A stretch of 64,000 bases of DNA from Aquabacter cavernae. Lineage in GTDB: Bacteria > Pseudomonadota > Alphaproteobacteria > Rhizobiales > Xanthobacteraceae. Positions within the stretch are counted from its first letter, which is position 1, and the number at the start of each line of letters is the position of its first letter. The stretch is taken from positions 682,001-746,000 of the forward strand of contig NZ_RWKV01000008.1 of the NCBI RefSeq assembly GCF_003993795.1. Reading direction: 5' to 3'. A model generated the notes under the pieces. It had not been told where the DNA came from. It did not search any database and was given only the letters and a program-made list of their open reading frames with translations. This document shows positions 17,768 to 28,065 of this stretch, piece after piece. The position numbers and the translations under genes are program-made.

Positions 17768-18454
17768 CTAACGATCGGCACGCCCCATGAGAGCACGGAC
17801 GGCCTCGACCAGATCGGCGGGCGCGTCCACCAGCATGTCCGCGCCGGCAGCCACCAATTCGTCCCGGGTATGGTAGCCCCAATTGACCCCGAGCGCCCAG
17901 GCACCGGCGGCCTTGGCCATCTCCATGTCATAGGACGTATCGCCGATCACCAGTGTGCGCGGCGGCGTGCCGCCCAGTTCCGCCATGGCTTGGCGAACCA
18001 TGGCCGGGTGGGGCTTGGAGGGGGCATCGTCCGCCGTCTGGATGCTGGAGAACCAGCCTTCCATGGCATGCGCCTCCAACACGCGCCGCACGCCCCTTTG
18101 GGACTTGCCCGTGGCGATGCCGAGCAACGTATCCACCTCGCCGCGCAGGATCTCCACGGCATCGCGCACGCCGGGGAACATGGGCTCGGTGGGATGGCTC
18201 TCCCGCAGGCGGAAGAAGGCAGTCTTATAGCCGGTGACCAGCGTCTCGATGGGGAAGTCGGGATCCCCGCGCGACAGGGCGATGAAGGTCTCCGGCAAAG
18301 AGAGGCCGACCACGGAGAGGATGACCTCGCGCGGCGGGGGCTCAAGCCCCTGCTCGCGATAGGCGTCCGACATGGCGCTGACGAGCAGATGCTGGCTGTC
18401 CACCAGCGTGCCGTCGCAGTCGAACAGCAGCAGGAAGGGAACGCTCTCGCTCAT
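17768..18454 (-). CDS. HAD-IA family hydrolase (phosphoglycolate phosphatase-like)
   Basis: A 228-residue Rossmann-fold phosphatase. Motif I is FDCDGTLVDS near the N-terminus with the nucleophile and acid Asp residues. Motif II Thr is in LGIATGKS, whose GKS also supplies the Lys, and motif III/IV is VIGDTSYDMEMAKAAGA. The cap is the small alpha-helical Gph type. The substrate cannot be read from sequence. It begins in an ATGA overlap with the upstream zinc-ribbon gene, so the two are co-translated. ATP12 lies 65 bases downstream. Confidence 0.9.
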   Translation of the reverse strand: MSESVPFLLLFDCDGTLVDSQHLLVSAMSDAYREQGLEPPPREVILSVVGLSLPETFIALSRGDPDFPIETLVTGYKTAFFRLRESHPTEPMFPGVRDAVEILRGEVDTLLGIATGKSQRGVRRVLEAHAMEGWFSSIQTADDAPSKPHPAMVRQAMAELGGTPPRTLVIGDTSYDMEMAKAAGAWALGVNWGYHTRDELVAAGADMLVDAPADLVEAVRALMGRADR

Positions 18455-19089
18455 TTGGCCGTCAGCTTCTCGGTGGCGAGGTCATAGGTCCAGGCCCCGC
18501 CCGCCGGATCGGTGAAGGCGATGGAGGTGAAGCCGCGCAGCTTGCACTGGCGCGGAAACGGCCCGGATACGATCAACTCGACCGCCGTCTTGGCGGGGAA
18601 GGAGAACGCCATCGAGATCACCCGCCCCTGGGGACCGCCGGACGTCACCTTCATGTCCAGGCCGTTCTGGACGAAATTCTCCTGCGTGGTCCGGGCGAAT
18701 TCCTTGCGCGCCGTCTCGTCGGCCGCCGGGCCCGCCATGTCGGCAGGCACATGGGGCAAGGGAAGCGGGGCGTCGGCCACATCCGCCGGATTTATCGGCG
18801 GGGCGGCGGGTGCCGGAGGAGCAGCGGGCGCCGGAGCGACAGGAACCGGGGCCGGCGCGGGAGGCTGCATCTGCGCCTGCGGCGGCGGGGCGGGCGGACG
18901 CTCGCCGGGGCTGAGCAGCATCCACACTCCCACTCCGGCGGTCAGCGCCACCACCACGCCCACCACGCCCGCAATCAGGGGCAGCAGAACCGGGCGCCGG
19001 GTGATCGGCTCACCGCACTCCGGGCATTCCACTTCATTCGGATGCACGTCCGCCCCGCAAGCGGGACACCGGCTCAGCCTTCCGGCCAT
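18451..19089 (-). CDS. Zinc-ribbon, single-pass membrane protein of unknown function
   Basis: A 212-residue protein. The start at 19089 is chosen because the zinc ribbon begins there; the upstream 20 codons are unlike protein sequence of this type. Residues about 8-27 hold two CxxC pairs (CPACGADVHPNEVECPEC). A transmembrane helix follows at about 34-57 (LPLIAGVVGVVVALTAGVGVW), then a Pro/Ala-rich linker of about 50 residues, then a folded-looking C-terminal domain of about 95 residues (ADETARKEFARTTQENFVQN to TYDLATEKLTAK). I do not recognise that domain. The topology suggests a cytoplasmic zinc ribbon and a periplasmic tail. It is coupled to the HAD gene. Confidence 0.75.
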   Translation of the reverse strand: MAGRLSRCPACGADVHPNEVECPECGEPITRRPVLLPLIAGVVGVVVALTAGVGVWMLLSPGERPPAPPPQAQMQPPAPAPVPVAPAPAAPPAPAAPPINPADVADAPLPLPHVPADMAGPAADETARKEFARTTQENFVQNGLDMKVTSGGPQGRVISMAFSFPAKTAVELIVSGPFPRQCKLRGFTSIAFTDPAGGAWTYDLATEKLTAK

Positions 19090-19170
19090 GCATCTTTCTC
19101 CTTCAATTCGATCCGGCCGGGATTTACCGCCCGCGTCGCGCGGGAGCAAACGCGGGGGGCGCGGGCCGGA

Positions 19171-20256
19171 TCAGGCCTCGGGGGCATCCAGAATGGGATC
19201 GAACTGGGCAGCATCGAAGCCGAGGACGGCAAAGGACTGCGCCATGTGCGGGGGAAGCGGGGCGGACACATCGATGAAGCCGCTGCCGCGCGGATGGGGA
19301 ATGATGATGCGCCGCGCCAGCAGATGCAGGCGGTTCTGAAGGCCGCCGGGCAGTTCCCAATTCTCGATGTTGAAATATTTGGGATCGCCCAGGATGGGGT
19401 GGCCGATATGGGCCATGTGGGCGCGCAATTGATGGGTGCGGCCCGTGACGGGCTTCAGCGACACCCAGCTCATCTTCTGCGCCGCCTGGTCCACGATGGC
19501 GTAATAGGTCAGCGCGTGGCTCGCCTCGTCCTCGCCGTGGCGGGCGACGCGCATGCGCTCCTCGCTCTCCTCGCGGGCGAGATAGGTGGAGATGCGGCCC
19601 TGGCGCGGCTTCGGCACGCCGGGCACCAGCGCCCAATAAATCTTGCGGGCCTCGCGCGAGCGGAAGCTCTTGGCGAGCACCGAGGCAGCAAGGCGCGACT
19701 TCGCCACCAGCAGGCAGCCCGCCGTGTCCTTGTCGATGCGATGGACGAGGCGCGGCTTCTGGCCGTCCTTTCCGCGCATGGCCTCCAGCATCCCGTCAAT
19801 ATGCCGGTAGGTGCCCGAGCCGCCCTGCACCGCAAGGCCGAACGGCTTGTTGAGCACCATCACGTCCTTGTCCTCGAACAGGATGATGGAACGCAGGAAG
19901 TCGAGATCGCTCACCTGACCGGGCTTGCCTTGGCCGGGTTTGCCTTGGGCAGCCGCCCGCGCGGGCTTCGTGCCGCCCTCCGCACCCTCGGCATTGCGCG
20001 GGCCGGACTGGCCGGCCTCCTGCGCGGAGCCTTCGGCGGGCGCGCCGCCATCGTCGCCGAGCGGGGGCACGCGCACCGTCTGGCCGGGTTCGAGCCGGGT
20101 GGCGGTCTTCACCCGCCCGCCGTCCACCCGCACCTGGCCGGTGCGCACGAGCTTCTGGAGATGCCCGAAGGACAGGTCCGGGAAATGGGTCTTGAACCAT
20201 CGGTCGAGGCGCATGCCCGCCTCGTCCTCGTCCACTGTCTTCAATTCGACCGCCAT
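19171..20256 (-). CDS. RluA/RluC-family 23S rRNA pseudouridine synthase
   Basis: A 361-residue enzyme. Residues about 15-65 are an S4 RNA-binding domain (MRLDRWFKTHFPDLSFGHLQ, GQVRVDGGRV). The catalytic domain runs from about 115, with the active-site Asp175 in HRIDKDTAGCLLVAKS and later VTGRTHQLRAHMAHIGHPI. Residues about 68-115 form an Ala/Gly/Pro low-complexity linker with a GKPGQ duplication, longer than in E. coli RluC. It probably modifies uridines of 23S rRNA, but which positions is inference. It lies in the conserved crcB-rlu-HAD-ATP12 order. Confidence 0.92.
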   Translation of the reverse strand: MAVELKTVDEDEAGMRLDRWFKTHFPDLSFGHLQKLVRTGQVRVDGGRVKTATRLEPGQTVRVPPLGDDGGAPAEGSAQEAGQSGPRNAEGAEGGTKPARAAAQGKPGQGKPGQVSDLDFLRSIILFEDKDVMVLNKPFGLAVQGGSGTYRHIDGMLEAMRGKDGQKPRLVHRIDKDTAGCLLVAKSRLAASVLAKSFRSREARKIYWALVPGVPKPRQGRISTYLAREESEERMRVARHGEDEASHALTYYAIVDQAAQKMSWVSLKPVTGRTHQLRAHMAHIGHPILGDPKYFNIENWELPGGLQNRLHLLARRIIIPHPRGSGFIDVSAPLPPHMAQSFAVLGFDAAQFDPILDAPEA

Positions 20257-20411
20257 CGGCCTGACCCTCGCTACGGTCGCACTTACTGCGTTCTTCTAGT
20301 GCGCGATCGCCTCCGATGGAAGCGCCCCGGTATATCCGTCTGTATCGCGAATCGCCCACCGGCAAAGGCTTGGAGCCCGTTTCGCCGGTCGGGCGTCACC
20401 GCGCCGCCGTC

Positions 20412-20798
20412 TCACGCGAAGCTGCGCACCAGGAACAGTCCGGCGAATACCCCGATGAGGCAGAGCACGAGCGTGCCTCCGGCATAAAGCGCCGCATGCA
20501 CAGGCTCGCCACGCTCCACCAGCACCGCGAATTCCAGCGAGAAGGTGGAATAGGTGGTGAAGCCCCCCAGCATTCCCGTGGTGAGGAACAGCCGCACATG
20601 CTGGGGAATGCCGCTTCCCGCCGGGCTCATGAACCAGGCGGTGAAGGCGCCCATGACGAAGCAGCCAAGGATGTTCACCGCCATAGTGGTGAAGGGAAAG
20701 TGCGCGAAACCCACCAGCCGCACGCCAATGAGGTTTGCGACGTGACGGAACAGGCCCCCCACGCCCGCGCCGAAGAACACCACCAGAGCCGCCGTCAT
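20412..20798 (-). CDS. crcB: Fluoride ion channel CrcB/FluC
   Basis: A 128-residue protein with four hydrophobic helices that forms a dual-topology dimeric fluoride exporter. Family features are GAGVGGLFRH near the N-terminus, AVNILGCFVMG, and GMLGGFTTYSTFSLE, which holds the conserved Phe/Thr/Ser of the pore. The start at 20798 has GGGGGAT upstream. Only 28 bases separate it from the hydrolase gene, so no fluoride riboswitch is placed directly before it. About 155 bases to the pseudouridine synthase gene hold no other gene. Confidence 0.94.
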   Translation of the reverse strand: MTAALVVFFGAGVGGLFRHVANLIGVRLVGFAHFPFTTMAVNILGCFVMGAFTAWFMSPAGSGIPQHVRLFLTTGMLGGFTTYSTFSLEFAVLVERGEPVHAALYAGGTLVLCLIGVFAGLFLVRSFA

Positions 20799-20826
20799 CC
20801 GATCCCCCGCCACTAAAGGCCCGCGC

Positions 20827-21816
20827 TCAAACCAGAAATCCCCGTGCCGCGATCCAGTCCCGGACCATGCCGGCGATCAGGTCGCTATTGTCGTCCATCA
20901 TCAGCGCATGGCTGTTTCCCGCAATGCCCCGCGCGGGAAGGTCGATCCATTCCACGGCACATCCCGCCTTGGCGAGGGCTTCGGCCCACCGTTCCACATT
21001 GGGGCGATACATGACCCAGAACGGGCTGCCGTCGAGATGATCGCCCCACACGAACAGGTGCGGCACATGGGCGAGGCGGCTGGCATCGGCCCGGGCCGGG
21101 TCCGGCGCGCCGGACGGTTCCAGCGCGATCACCGCCTTGACGGTGTCCGGCGCATGAAGGGCGGCATTGAACCCGAAATTGCCGCCCTGGCTGTGCATCA
21201 GCAGCAGGCAGGCGCCGACCCGAGAGACGAGCGCATCATAAGCCGCCTGGGTGCGGGCATCATTGCAGCTCCAGCGTGGCACGCACCCCTTCATGAAGGT
21301 CTCGAAATCCGCGAGGGGAAAGCGGCTGTCGGCGTAAGGACGGCGCAAGGCCGGATCGGGCGCATAGGAGCCCATGGGCCCGAAACGGAACACCTCTTCC
21401 CAGGCCTCCTGCGCCGTTCGGAAGAAGGGGGCCTTCGGATAGACCTGCGGCGAGGGCGCGAAACCGGAGCGACCGCGCTCCACGGCGTCGGACACATAGA
21501 CATCGAGACCGGCCCGCAGAAAAAAGCCCTGCCAGCCCTCCCGGCCGTCCGGCGTGCTCTCCCAATTGGCTCCGGTCATCCCGCCGCCGTGCCACATGAG
21601 GAGGGGATAGGGTCCGCGCGGGTTCGCGAGACGGATGTATTGCGCGTACATCTGGCCCACGGCCATCTCGCCGTTCGGATCCACCGGATGCACCGGGCCG
21701 CCCGGCGTGCTCACGCGCTGGCGCGGCGGCAGGCCCGAGAGCGTGACCATCTCGCCCCCCACATGGAAGGAGCCCATGTCCCGCACCAGGAACGGCTGCT
21801 TGTGATCGCCCGCCAT
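20827..21816 (-). CDS. Alpha/beta hydrolase (esterase-like)
   Basis: A 329-residue protein. The start at 21816 (MAGDHKQ) has GGAGGG upstream. The fold is indicated by LLMWHGGGMTGANWE (oxyanion region), the nucleophile elbow MHSQGG with Ser as likely nucleophile, the late acidic residue in FVWGDHLDG, and His in GNSHALMMDDNSD. No signal peptide is seen. The reaction is not predictable. It interrupts the usual rarA-crcB order, so it may be a lineage insertion. It starts 40 bases after the rarA stop codon. Confidence 0.85.
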   Translation of the reverse strand: MAGDHKQPFLVRDMGSFHVGGEMVTLSGLPPRQRVSTPGGPVHPVDPNGEMAVGQMYAQYIRLANPRGPYPLLMWHGGGMTGANWESTPDGREGWQGFFLRAGLDVYVSDAVERGRSGFAPSPQVYPKAPFFRTAQEAWEEVFRFGPMGSYAPDPALRRPYADSRFPLADFETFMKGCVPRWSCNDARTQAAYDALVSRVGACLLLMHSQGGNFGFNAALHAPDTVKAVIALEPSGAPDPARADASRLAHVPHLFVWGDHLDGSPFWVMYRPNVERWAEALAKAGCAVEWIDLPARGIAGNSHALMMDDNSDLIAGMVRDWIAARGFLV

Positions 21817-21855
21817 GGTCCCTCCCCCACACTGCACATCGGCTGAAAGCGGGAC

Positions 21856-23166
21856 TTAAGGCTCGCCGCGCTCGGCGCGCAGGCGCGCCCAATAGTCCAG
21901 GCGCTTGCGCACGTCCCGCTCGAAGCCGCGCTCCACCGGATGATAGAAGCTCCGGCGCCCGATCTGCTCGGGAAAATAATTCTGGCCGGAGAAAGCGTCC
22001 GGCTCGTCATGGTCGTAGCGATAGCCCGAACCATAGCCTTCCTGCTTCATCAGCCGGGTCGGCGCATTGAGGATATGCTTGGGCGGCATGAGGGAGCCAC
22101 CCTCCTTCGCCGTGCGCATGGCCGCCTTCCAGGCGGTGTAGACGGCGTTGGATTTCGGCGCCGTGGCCAGATAGACGGCCGCCTGCGCCAAGGCCAGTTC
22201 GCCCTCCGGCGTGCCGAGGAAGTCATAGGCATCCTTGGCGGCATTGGCGATGACGAGGGCATTGGGATCGGCGAGGCCTATATCCTCAACCGCCATGCGC
22301 ACCAGCCGCCGGGCGAGGAAAAGCGGTGTCTCACCCGCATCCAGCATGCGCGCGAGATAATAGAGCGCCGCATCCGGATCCGAACCCCGGATGGATTTAT
22401 GCAAGGCCGAGATGAGGTTGTAATGCCCATCCTCGCTCTTGTCGTAGATGGGCGCGCGCCGCTGCACCACATCCTGAAGCCCTGCCGGGTCGAAGACTTC
22501 CTCGGGCCGCGCGGCGCGCCAGACTTCTTCCAGCAAGGTGAGCGCCGCCCGGCCGTCCCCGTCCGCGAGCCGCAACAGCACATGCCGGGCATCCGCGTCC
22601 AACGGCAGCGGCTTACCTTCCAGTTCTTCCGCGCGGCTGATGAGGCGTTCGATGGCTGCATCGTCCAGGGGCTGGAACACCAGCACGCGGGCGCGGGACA
22701 GAAGCGCCGCATTCAGCTCGAAAGAGGGGTTCTCGGTGGTCGCCCCCACCAATACGACGGTGCCATCCTCCATCACGGGCAGGAAGCTGTCTTGCTGGGC
22801 GCGGTTGAAGCGATGGATCTCGTCCACGAACAGGAGCGTGCCCTGCCCCATGGCGCGGCGATGGCGCGCCTGATCGAACAGCTTCTTGAGGTCGGCAACG
22901 CCGGTGAAGATGGCGGAGATCTGCTCGAACTTGAGATCCGTCGCCTGCGAGAGCAAGCGCGCGACGGTGGTCTTTCCCGTGCCGGGCGGTCCCCACAGAA
23001 TGAGCGACCCGAGCGAACGGGACTCGATCATCCGCGTCAGGATGCCGTCAGGCCCAACCAGATGAGACTGCCCAACCACATCCGCGAGGCGCTGGGGGCG
23101 CATACGGTCGGCGAGCGGGCGCGGCGCCCCCTCTTCCAGCCCCGCCGCCTCGAACAAACTGGCCAT
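21856..23166 (-). CDS. rarA: Replication-associated recombination protein A (RarA/MgsA)
   Basis: A 436-residue clamp-loader-like AAA+ ATPase related to eukaryotic WRNIP1, acting at stalled replication forks. Walker A is GPPGTGKTT at residues 59-67 and Walker B is [10 protein letters not shown] with Asp115/Glu116. The sensor region [16 protein letters not shown] and the C-terminal tetramerisation part ([29 protein letters not shown]) are present. The second ATG (23166) is preferred over 23172 because AGAGG lies eight bases before it and only two before the first. It follows a Do protease gene by 38 bases. Confidence 0.96.
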   Translation of the reverse strand: MASLFEAAGLEEGAPRPLADRMRPQRLADVVGQSHLVGPDGILTRMIESRSLGSLILWGPPGTGKTTVARLLSQATDLKFEQISAIFTGVADLKKLFDQARHRRAMGQGTLLFVDEIHRFNRAQQDSFLPVMEDGTVVLVGATTENPSFELNAALLSRARVLVFQPLDDAAIERLISRAEELEGKPLPLDADARHVLLRLADGDGRAALTLLEEVWRAARPEEVFDPAGLQDVVQRRAPIYDKSEDGHYNLISALHKSIRGSDPDAALYYLARMLDAGETPLFLARRLVRMAVEDIGLADPNALVIANAAKDAYDFLGTPEGELALAQAAVYLATAPKSNAVYTAWKAAMRTAKEGGSLMPPKHILNAPTRLMKQEGYGSGYRYDHDEPDAFSGQNYFPEQIGRRSFYHPVERGFERDVRKRLDYWARLRAERGEP

Positions 23167-23204
23167 GCCCATTGCCTCTGAACCCTACTGCCCCGCGAAT
23201 CCGA

Positions 23205-24632
<1,428 letters not shown>

Positions 24633-24696
24633 TCCCATCTCCACTCTCATAATCGCGACGCCCCGGCCGCTTGTCCGGCCTTGCCTTGCGATTGAA

Positions 24697-24726
24697 ACAA
24701 AAAAAGGGCGGCCGAAGCCGCCCTTC
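24697..24726 (-). terminator. Terminator of the rpsM-rpoA-rplQ operon
   Basis: Minus strand GGGCGGC-TTCG-GCCGCCC is followed by TTTTTTTG. The UUCG tetraloop and long U-run, 28 bases after the rplQ stop codon, make this a textbook intrinsic terminator. Confidence 0.93.
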
Positions 24727-24754
24727 TAAACGACCAGAGGTCGCTTGGGATCCG

Positions 24755-25174
24755 TCAGGCCGCCACGGCGGCTTCGGCCTCGGTGCGGGCCCGGTCGGCG
24801 GCGCCCTTGGCGTCCACGTCGCGGTCAACGAACTCGATCACCGCCACCGGGGTGGAGTCGCCATAACGGAAGCCCGCCTTGATGATGCGGGTGTATCCAC
24901 CGGGACGTCCCTTGTAGCGGGGCGCGAGCACGTCGAAGAGCTTCTTCACGATCGCCTGGTCGCGCAGCTCGGCGATGGCCTGGCGGCGCGCGTGCAGGTC
25001 GCCACGACGGGCGAGGGTCACGAGCTTCTCCACCACAGGACGCAGGTCCTTTGCCTTCGGCAGCGTGGTGACGATCTGCTCATGGGTGATGAGCGCGCCC
25101 GCGAGGTTGGAGAACATCGCCTTGCGATGCTCCCAGGTGCGGTTGAACTTGCGGTGTACCTTGCCGTGACGCAT
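24755..25174 (-). CDS. rplQ: 50S ribosomal protein L17
   Basis: 139 residues. The N-terminus [20 protein letters not shown] and the block [20 protein letters not shown] are the L17 signature, while [15 protein letters not shown] is the middle helix. The C-terminus carries an Ala/Glu-rich extension ([16 protein letters not shown]). It sits on the large subunit near the exit tunnel and is the last gene of the alpha operon, followed by a terminator. Confidence 0.97.
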   Translation of the reverse strand: MRHGKVHRKFNRTWEHRKAMFSNLAGALITHEQIVTTLPKAKDLRPVVEKLVTLARRGDLHARRQAIAELRDQAIVKKLFDVLAPRYKGRPGGYTRIIKAGFRYGDSTPVAVIEFVDRDVDAKGAADRARTEAEAAVAA

Positions 25175-25251
25175 GACGGCGAACTCCTAAAATGCCTCCG
25201 GCGTTTCGAGCCGAGATTGGTTAAGCGGCTCGAGCCGCGGGGTGAAGAGGG

Positions 25252-26277
25252 TCAGTAATGGTCCTCGAAGCGCTTCGCGAGCTCTTCGATGTTCTCCGGC
25301 GGCCAGCCGGGCACTTCCATGCCCAGGTGCAGACCCATGGAGGCCAGCACTTCCTTGATCTCGTTGAGCGACTTGCGGCCGAAATTCGGCGTACGGAGCA
25401 TCTCCGTCTCGCTCTTCTGGATCAGGTCGCCGATATAGACGATGTTGTCGTTCTTCAGGCAGTTCGCCGAGCGGACCGACAGTTCGAGCTCGTCCACCTT
25501 CTTCAGGAGCGCCGGGTTGAAGGGCAGTTCCTGGATGGCCGCGCTCTCGCTCTCGCGCTTGGGCTCCTCGAAGTTCACGAAGATCTCAAGCTGATCCTGC
25601 AGGATACGCGCGGCATAAGCGAGCGAGTCCTCGGCGGTGATCGAGCCGTCAGTCTCGATCTGCATGGTCAGCTTGTCATAGTCGAGAATCTGGCCCTCAC
25701 GGGTGTTCTCGACCTTGTAGGAGACCTTGCGGACCGGGGAATAGAGGCTATCGATCGGGATCAGACCGATCGGGGCATCCTCAGGCCGGTTGCGCTCGGC
25801 AGGAACGTAGCCCTTGCCGGTATCGACGGTGAACTCCATCCGCAGCTCCGCGCCCTCGTCGAGGGTGCAGATCGGAAGATGGGGGTTCAGCACCTGGATG
25901 TCGCCAACGGTCTGGATGTCGCCGGCGGTGAGCACGCCGGGACCCGTCTTCTTGGCCACGAGGCGCTTGGGGCCATCGCCGACCATCTTGATGGCGATGT
26001 CCTTGATGTTGAGGATGATATCCGTCACGTCCTCACGGACGCCCGGAATGGACGAAAACTCATGCAGCACGCCGTCGATATGCACCGACGTCACTGCAGC
26101 GCCCTGCAGCGAGGACAGCAGGATGCGGCGCAGCGCATTGCCGAGCGTCATACCGAATCCGCGCTCCAGCGGCTCGGCGATGACGGTGGCAAAGCGCCGG
26201 GGATCGCTGCCGGGGCTCACCTGCAACTTCTCGGGCTTGATCAGCTCTTGCCAGTTCTTCTGAATCACTTGCGTCAC
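25252..26277 (-). CDS. rpoA: DNA-directed RNA polymerase subunit alpha
   Basis: 341 residues, starting at a GTG with AAGG five bases upstream. The N-terminal assembly domain contains [19 protein letters not shown] and [19 protein letters not shown]. After a linker at about 240, the C-terminal domain ([40 protein letters not shown]) contacts UP elements and activators. Alpha dimerises to nucleate core polymerase. It lies between rpsK and rplQ, and rpsD is not part of this operon, as usual for alphaproteobacteria. Confidence 0.98.
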   Translation of the reverse strand: MTQVIQKNWQELIKPEKLQVSPGSDPRRFATVIAEPLERGFGMTLGNALRRILLSSLQGAAVTSVHIDGVLHEFSSIPGVREDVTDIILNIKDIAIKMVGDGPKRLVAKKTGPGVLTAGDIQTVGDIQVLNPHLPICTLDEGAELRMEFTVDTGKGYVPAERNRPEDAPIGLIPIDSLYSPVRKVSYKVENTREGQILDYDKLTMQIETDGSITAEDSLAYAARILQDQLEIFVNFEEPKRESESAAIQELPFNPALLKKVDELELSVRSANCLKNDNIVYIGDLIQKSETEMLRTPNFGRKSLNEIKEVLASMGLHLGMEVPGWPPENIEELAKRFEDHY

Positions 26278-26404
26278 CTTGCCTTCTCGCCGGGCCGCCG
26301 CGCTCGAAGGGAGACCTCCCCTCCAAGGCGCTGACCCGTCCCACCATCGGGGGAGGAAACGGGCACAAGACCCACCGGACGAAGCCGGCGGGCCACTGGT
26401 ACGC

Positions 26405-26794
26405 TCAGACGCGCCGACGCTTGCGCGGACGGCAGCCGTTGTGCGGGATGGGGGTGACGTCGCGGATCGAGGTCACCATGAAGCCCGCGGCCTGCAGCGC
26501 ACGAAGCGCGGACTCGCGTCCCGAGCCGGGGCCGGAGACTTCCACCTCAAGGGTGCGCATGCCGTGCTCGGAAGCCTTGCGGGCCGCGTCCTCGGCCGCA
26601 ACCTGCGCCGCATACGGCGTGGACTTGCGCGAGCCCTTGAAGCCCATGGCGCCGGCAGACGACCAGGAGATGGTGTTCCCCTGCGCATCGGTGATGGTGA
26701 TCATGGTGTTGTTGAACGACGCATTCACATGCGCGACGCCCGAGGCAATATTCTTGCGTTCACGGCGCTTAACGCGAGCAGCTTCCTTAGCCAT
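26405..26794 (-). CDS. rpsK: 30S ribosomal protein S11
   Basis: 129 residues. Signature blocks are [58 protein letters not shown] and the basic end [18 protein letters not shown]. It lies on the platform of the small subunit near the mRNA exit. Co-transcribed with rpsM and rpoA. Confidence 0.98.
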   Translation of the reverse strand: MAKEAARVKRRERKNIASGVAHVNASFNNTMITITDAQGNTISWSSAGAMGFKGSRKSTPYAAQVAAEDAARKASEHGMRTLEVEVSGPGSGRESALRALQAAGFMVTSIRDVTPIPHNGCRPRKRRRV

Positions 26795-26917
26795 CTTGTC
26801 TTCGATCCTTCAGGCGCGCCCGTAACTCCAGGCGCTCGGGACAATGCTCCGGTGGGAGCGGTACAAAGGAAGGCCGGGATCAACCGGCCTTCCGAAACCG
26901 GGCGGACGTGCCGCCGA

Positions 26918-27286
26918 TCACTTCTTCTTGCCGGCGATGGCCTTCGCCGGACCCTTGCGGGTGCGGGCATTGGTGTGGGTCCGCTGACCACGCACCGGGA
27001 GGCCGCGACGGTGACGCAGGCCGCGATAGCAGCCAAGGTCCATGAGCCGCTTGATGTTCATCGACACTTCGCGGCGCAGGTCGCCTTCCACGATGTAGTC
27101 GCGATCAATGGTCTCGCGGATCTGGAGCACTTCCTGGTCGGTGAGCTGGTTGACACGGCGTTCCAGCGGGATGCCGACCTTCTCCACGATCTCTTCGGCC
27201 TTCTTGGCGCCGATGCCGTGAATGTACTGAAGCGCGATGATGACGCGCTTGTTGGTCGGAATGTTTACGCCTGCAATACGAGCCAC
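26918..27286 (-). CDS. rpsM: 30S ribosomal protein S13
   Basis: 122 residues. The family starts [10 protein letters not shown], and here the matching codon is GTG at 27286 with GGAGA upstream. The in-frame ATG four codons earlier overlaps that ribosome binding site and is less likely. Motifs are [13 protein letters not shown] (helix-two-turn-helix) and the basic tail [21 protein letters not shown], which reaches the P-site tRNA. A perfect inverted repeat lies 17 bases upstream of the GTG. Confidence 0.97.
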   Translation of the reverse strand: MARIAGVNIPTNKRVIIALQYIHGIGAKKAEEIVEKVGIPLERRVNQLTDQEVLQIRETIDRDYIVEGDLRREVSMNIKRLMDLGCYRGLRHRRGLPVRGQRTHTNARTRKGPAKAIAGKKK

Positions 27287-27302
27287 GTGTCTCTCCATGA
27301 GC

Positions 27303-27323
27303 GCGACCCGCCTGGCGGGTCGC
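27303..27323 (-). promoter_or_regulatory. Perfect inverted repeat in the rpsM leader
   Basis: GCGACCCGCC and GGCGGGTCGC form a perfect 10 bp palindrome around a single base. As RNA it would make an eight or nine base-pair GC hairpin just upstream of the S13 ribosome binding site. It has no U-run. It may regulate translation or processing; this is inference. Confidence 0.5.
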
Positions 27324-27449
27324 CGGTTGTCTCCGCGTCCGGTGGAGGCCGGCCCTTGCGGAGGAATTAGATCCTCGGATGAACAAAGCCGCGCGCCCTG
27401 CTCCTCCTTCAAGGGAAGCAAGCCACGCGGATCGCATGAGGAAGCCGGG

Positions 27450-27478
27450 CGGATAGCCGATATTCACGGCCCCGTCAA
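27450..27478 (-). promoter_or_regulatory. Likely promoter of the rpsM-rpsK-rpoA-rplQ operon
   Basis: TTGACG (27478-27473) and TATCCG (27455-27450) on the minus strand are spaced by exactly 17 bases. The -35 overlaps the adk stop codon, giving a leader of about 155 bases to the S13 start. Confidence 0.6.
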
Positions 27479-28065
27479 GCGGTCGCGGCTTCCAGCACCT
27501 CGGCGATGGCCGTCGTGACCTGGTCGATGGGCTGCATCCCGTCGATCTGGCGAAGCTGGCCACGCGCCTTGTAGTAAGGCGCCACGATGGCGGTATCCCG
27601 GTTATAGGCGTCGAGCCGGTGCTTGAAGACCTCCGGATCATCGTCCTTGCGCACGGCCTCGCCGCGGGCGCGGGTCTCTTCCGCGCGACGCATGATTCGC
27701 TCCGTGAGCGCCGACTGGTCCACCACCAGCTCGATCACGGCGTCGAGCTTCAGGCCCTTGTCCTTCAGCATGACGTCCAGCGCTTCGGCCTGGGCAACCG
27801 TGCGCGGAAACCCATCCAGGATGAAGCCCTTGCGGGCATCCGGCTCGTCCAGGCGATCGGCGATGATGCCGATGACGATGTCGTCCGAGACGAGATCCCC
27901 CGCCTCCATCACCGCCTTGGCCTTCTTGCCGATGGCGGTGCCGGCCGCCACGGCGGCCCGCAGCATGTCACCGGTCGAGAGCTGGACGATACCGTGCTGA
28001 GCCACCAGACGCTGCGACTGGGTTCCTTTTCCCGCGCCAGGAGGCCCGAGCAGAATCAACCTCAT
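27475..28065 (-). CDS. adk: Adenylate kinase
   Basis: A 196-residue enzyme converting ATP + AMP to 2 ADP. The P-loop is [10 protein letters not shown] at residues 7-16. AMP-binding [11 protein letters not shown] and [14 protein letters not shown] and the Arg-rich [10 protein letters not shown] are present. The LID is the short form: no zinc-binding Cys motif and about 20 residues fewer than E. coli Adk, as usual in alphaproteobacteria. The ATG overlaps the secY stop codon (ATGA), so translation is coupled. A long open frame upstream runs antiframe through secY and is not coding. Confidence 0.97.
   Translation of the reverse strand: MRLILLGPPGAGKGTQSQRLVAQHGIVQLSTGDMLRAAVAAGTAIGKKAKAVMEAGDLVSDDIVIGIIADRLDEPDARKGFILDGFPRTVAQAEALDVMLKDKGLKLDAVIELVVDQSALTERIMRRAEETRARGEAVRKDDDPEVFKHRLDAYNRDTAIVAPYYKARGQLRQIDGMQPIDQVTTAIAEVLEAATA

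Noticed and set aside
20799-20826. Fluoride riboswitch before crcB
   Set aside because: Only 28 bases separate crcB from the upstream gene, too short for the riboswitch fold.
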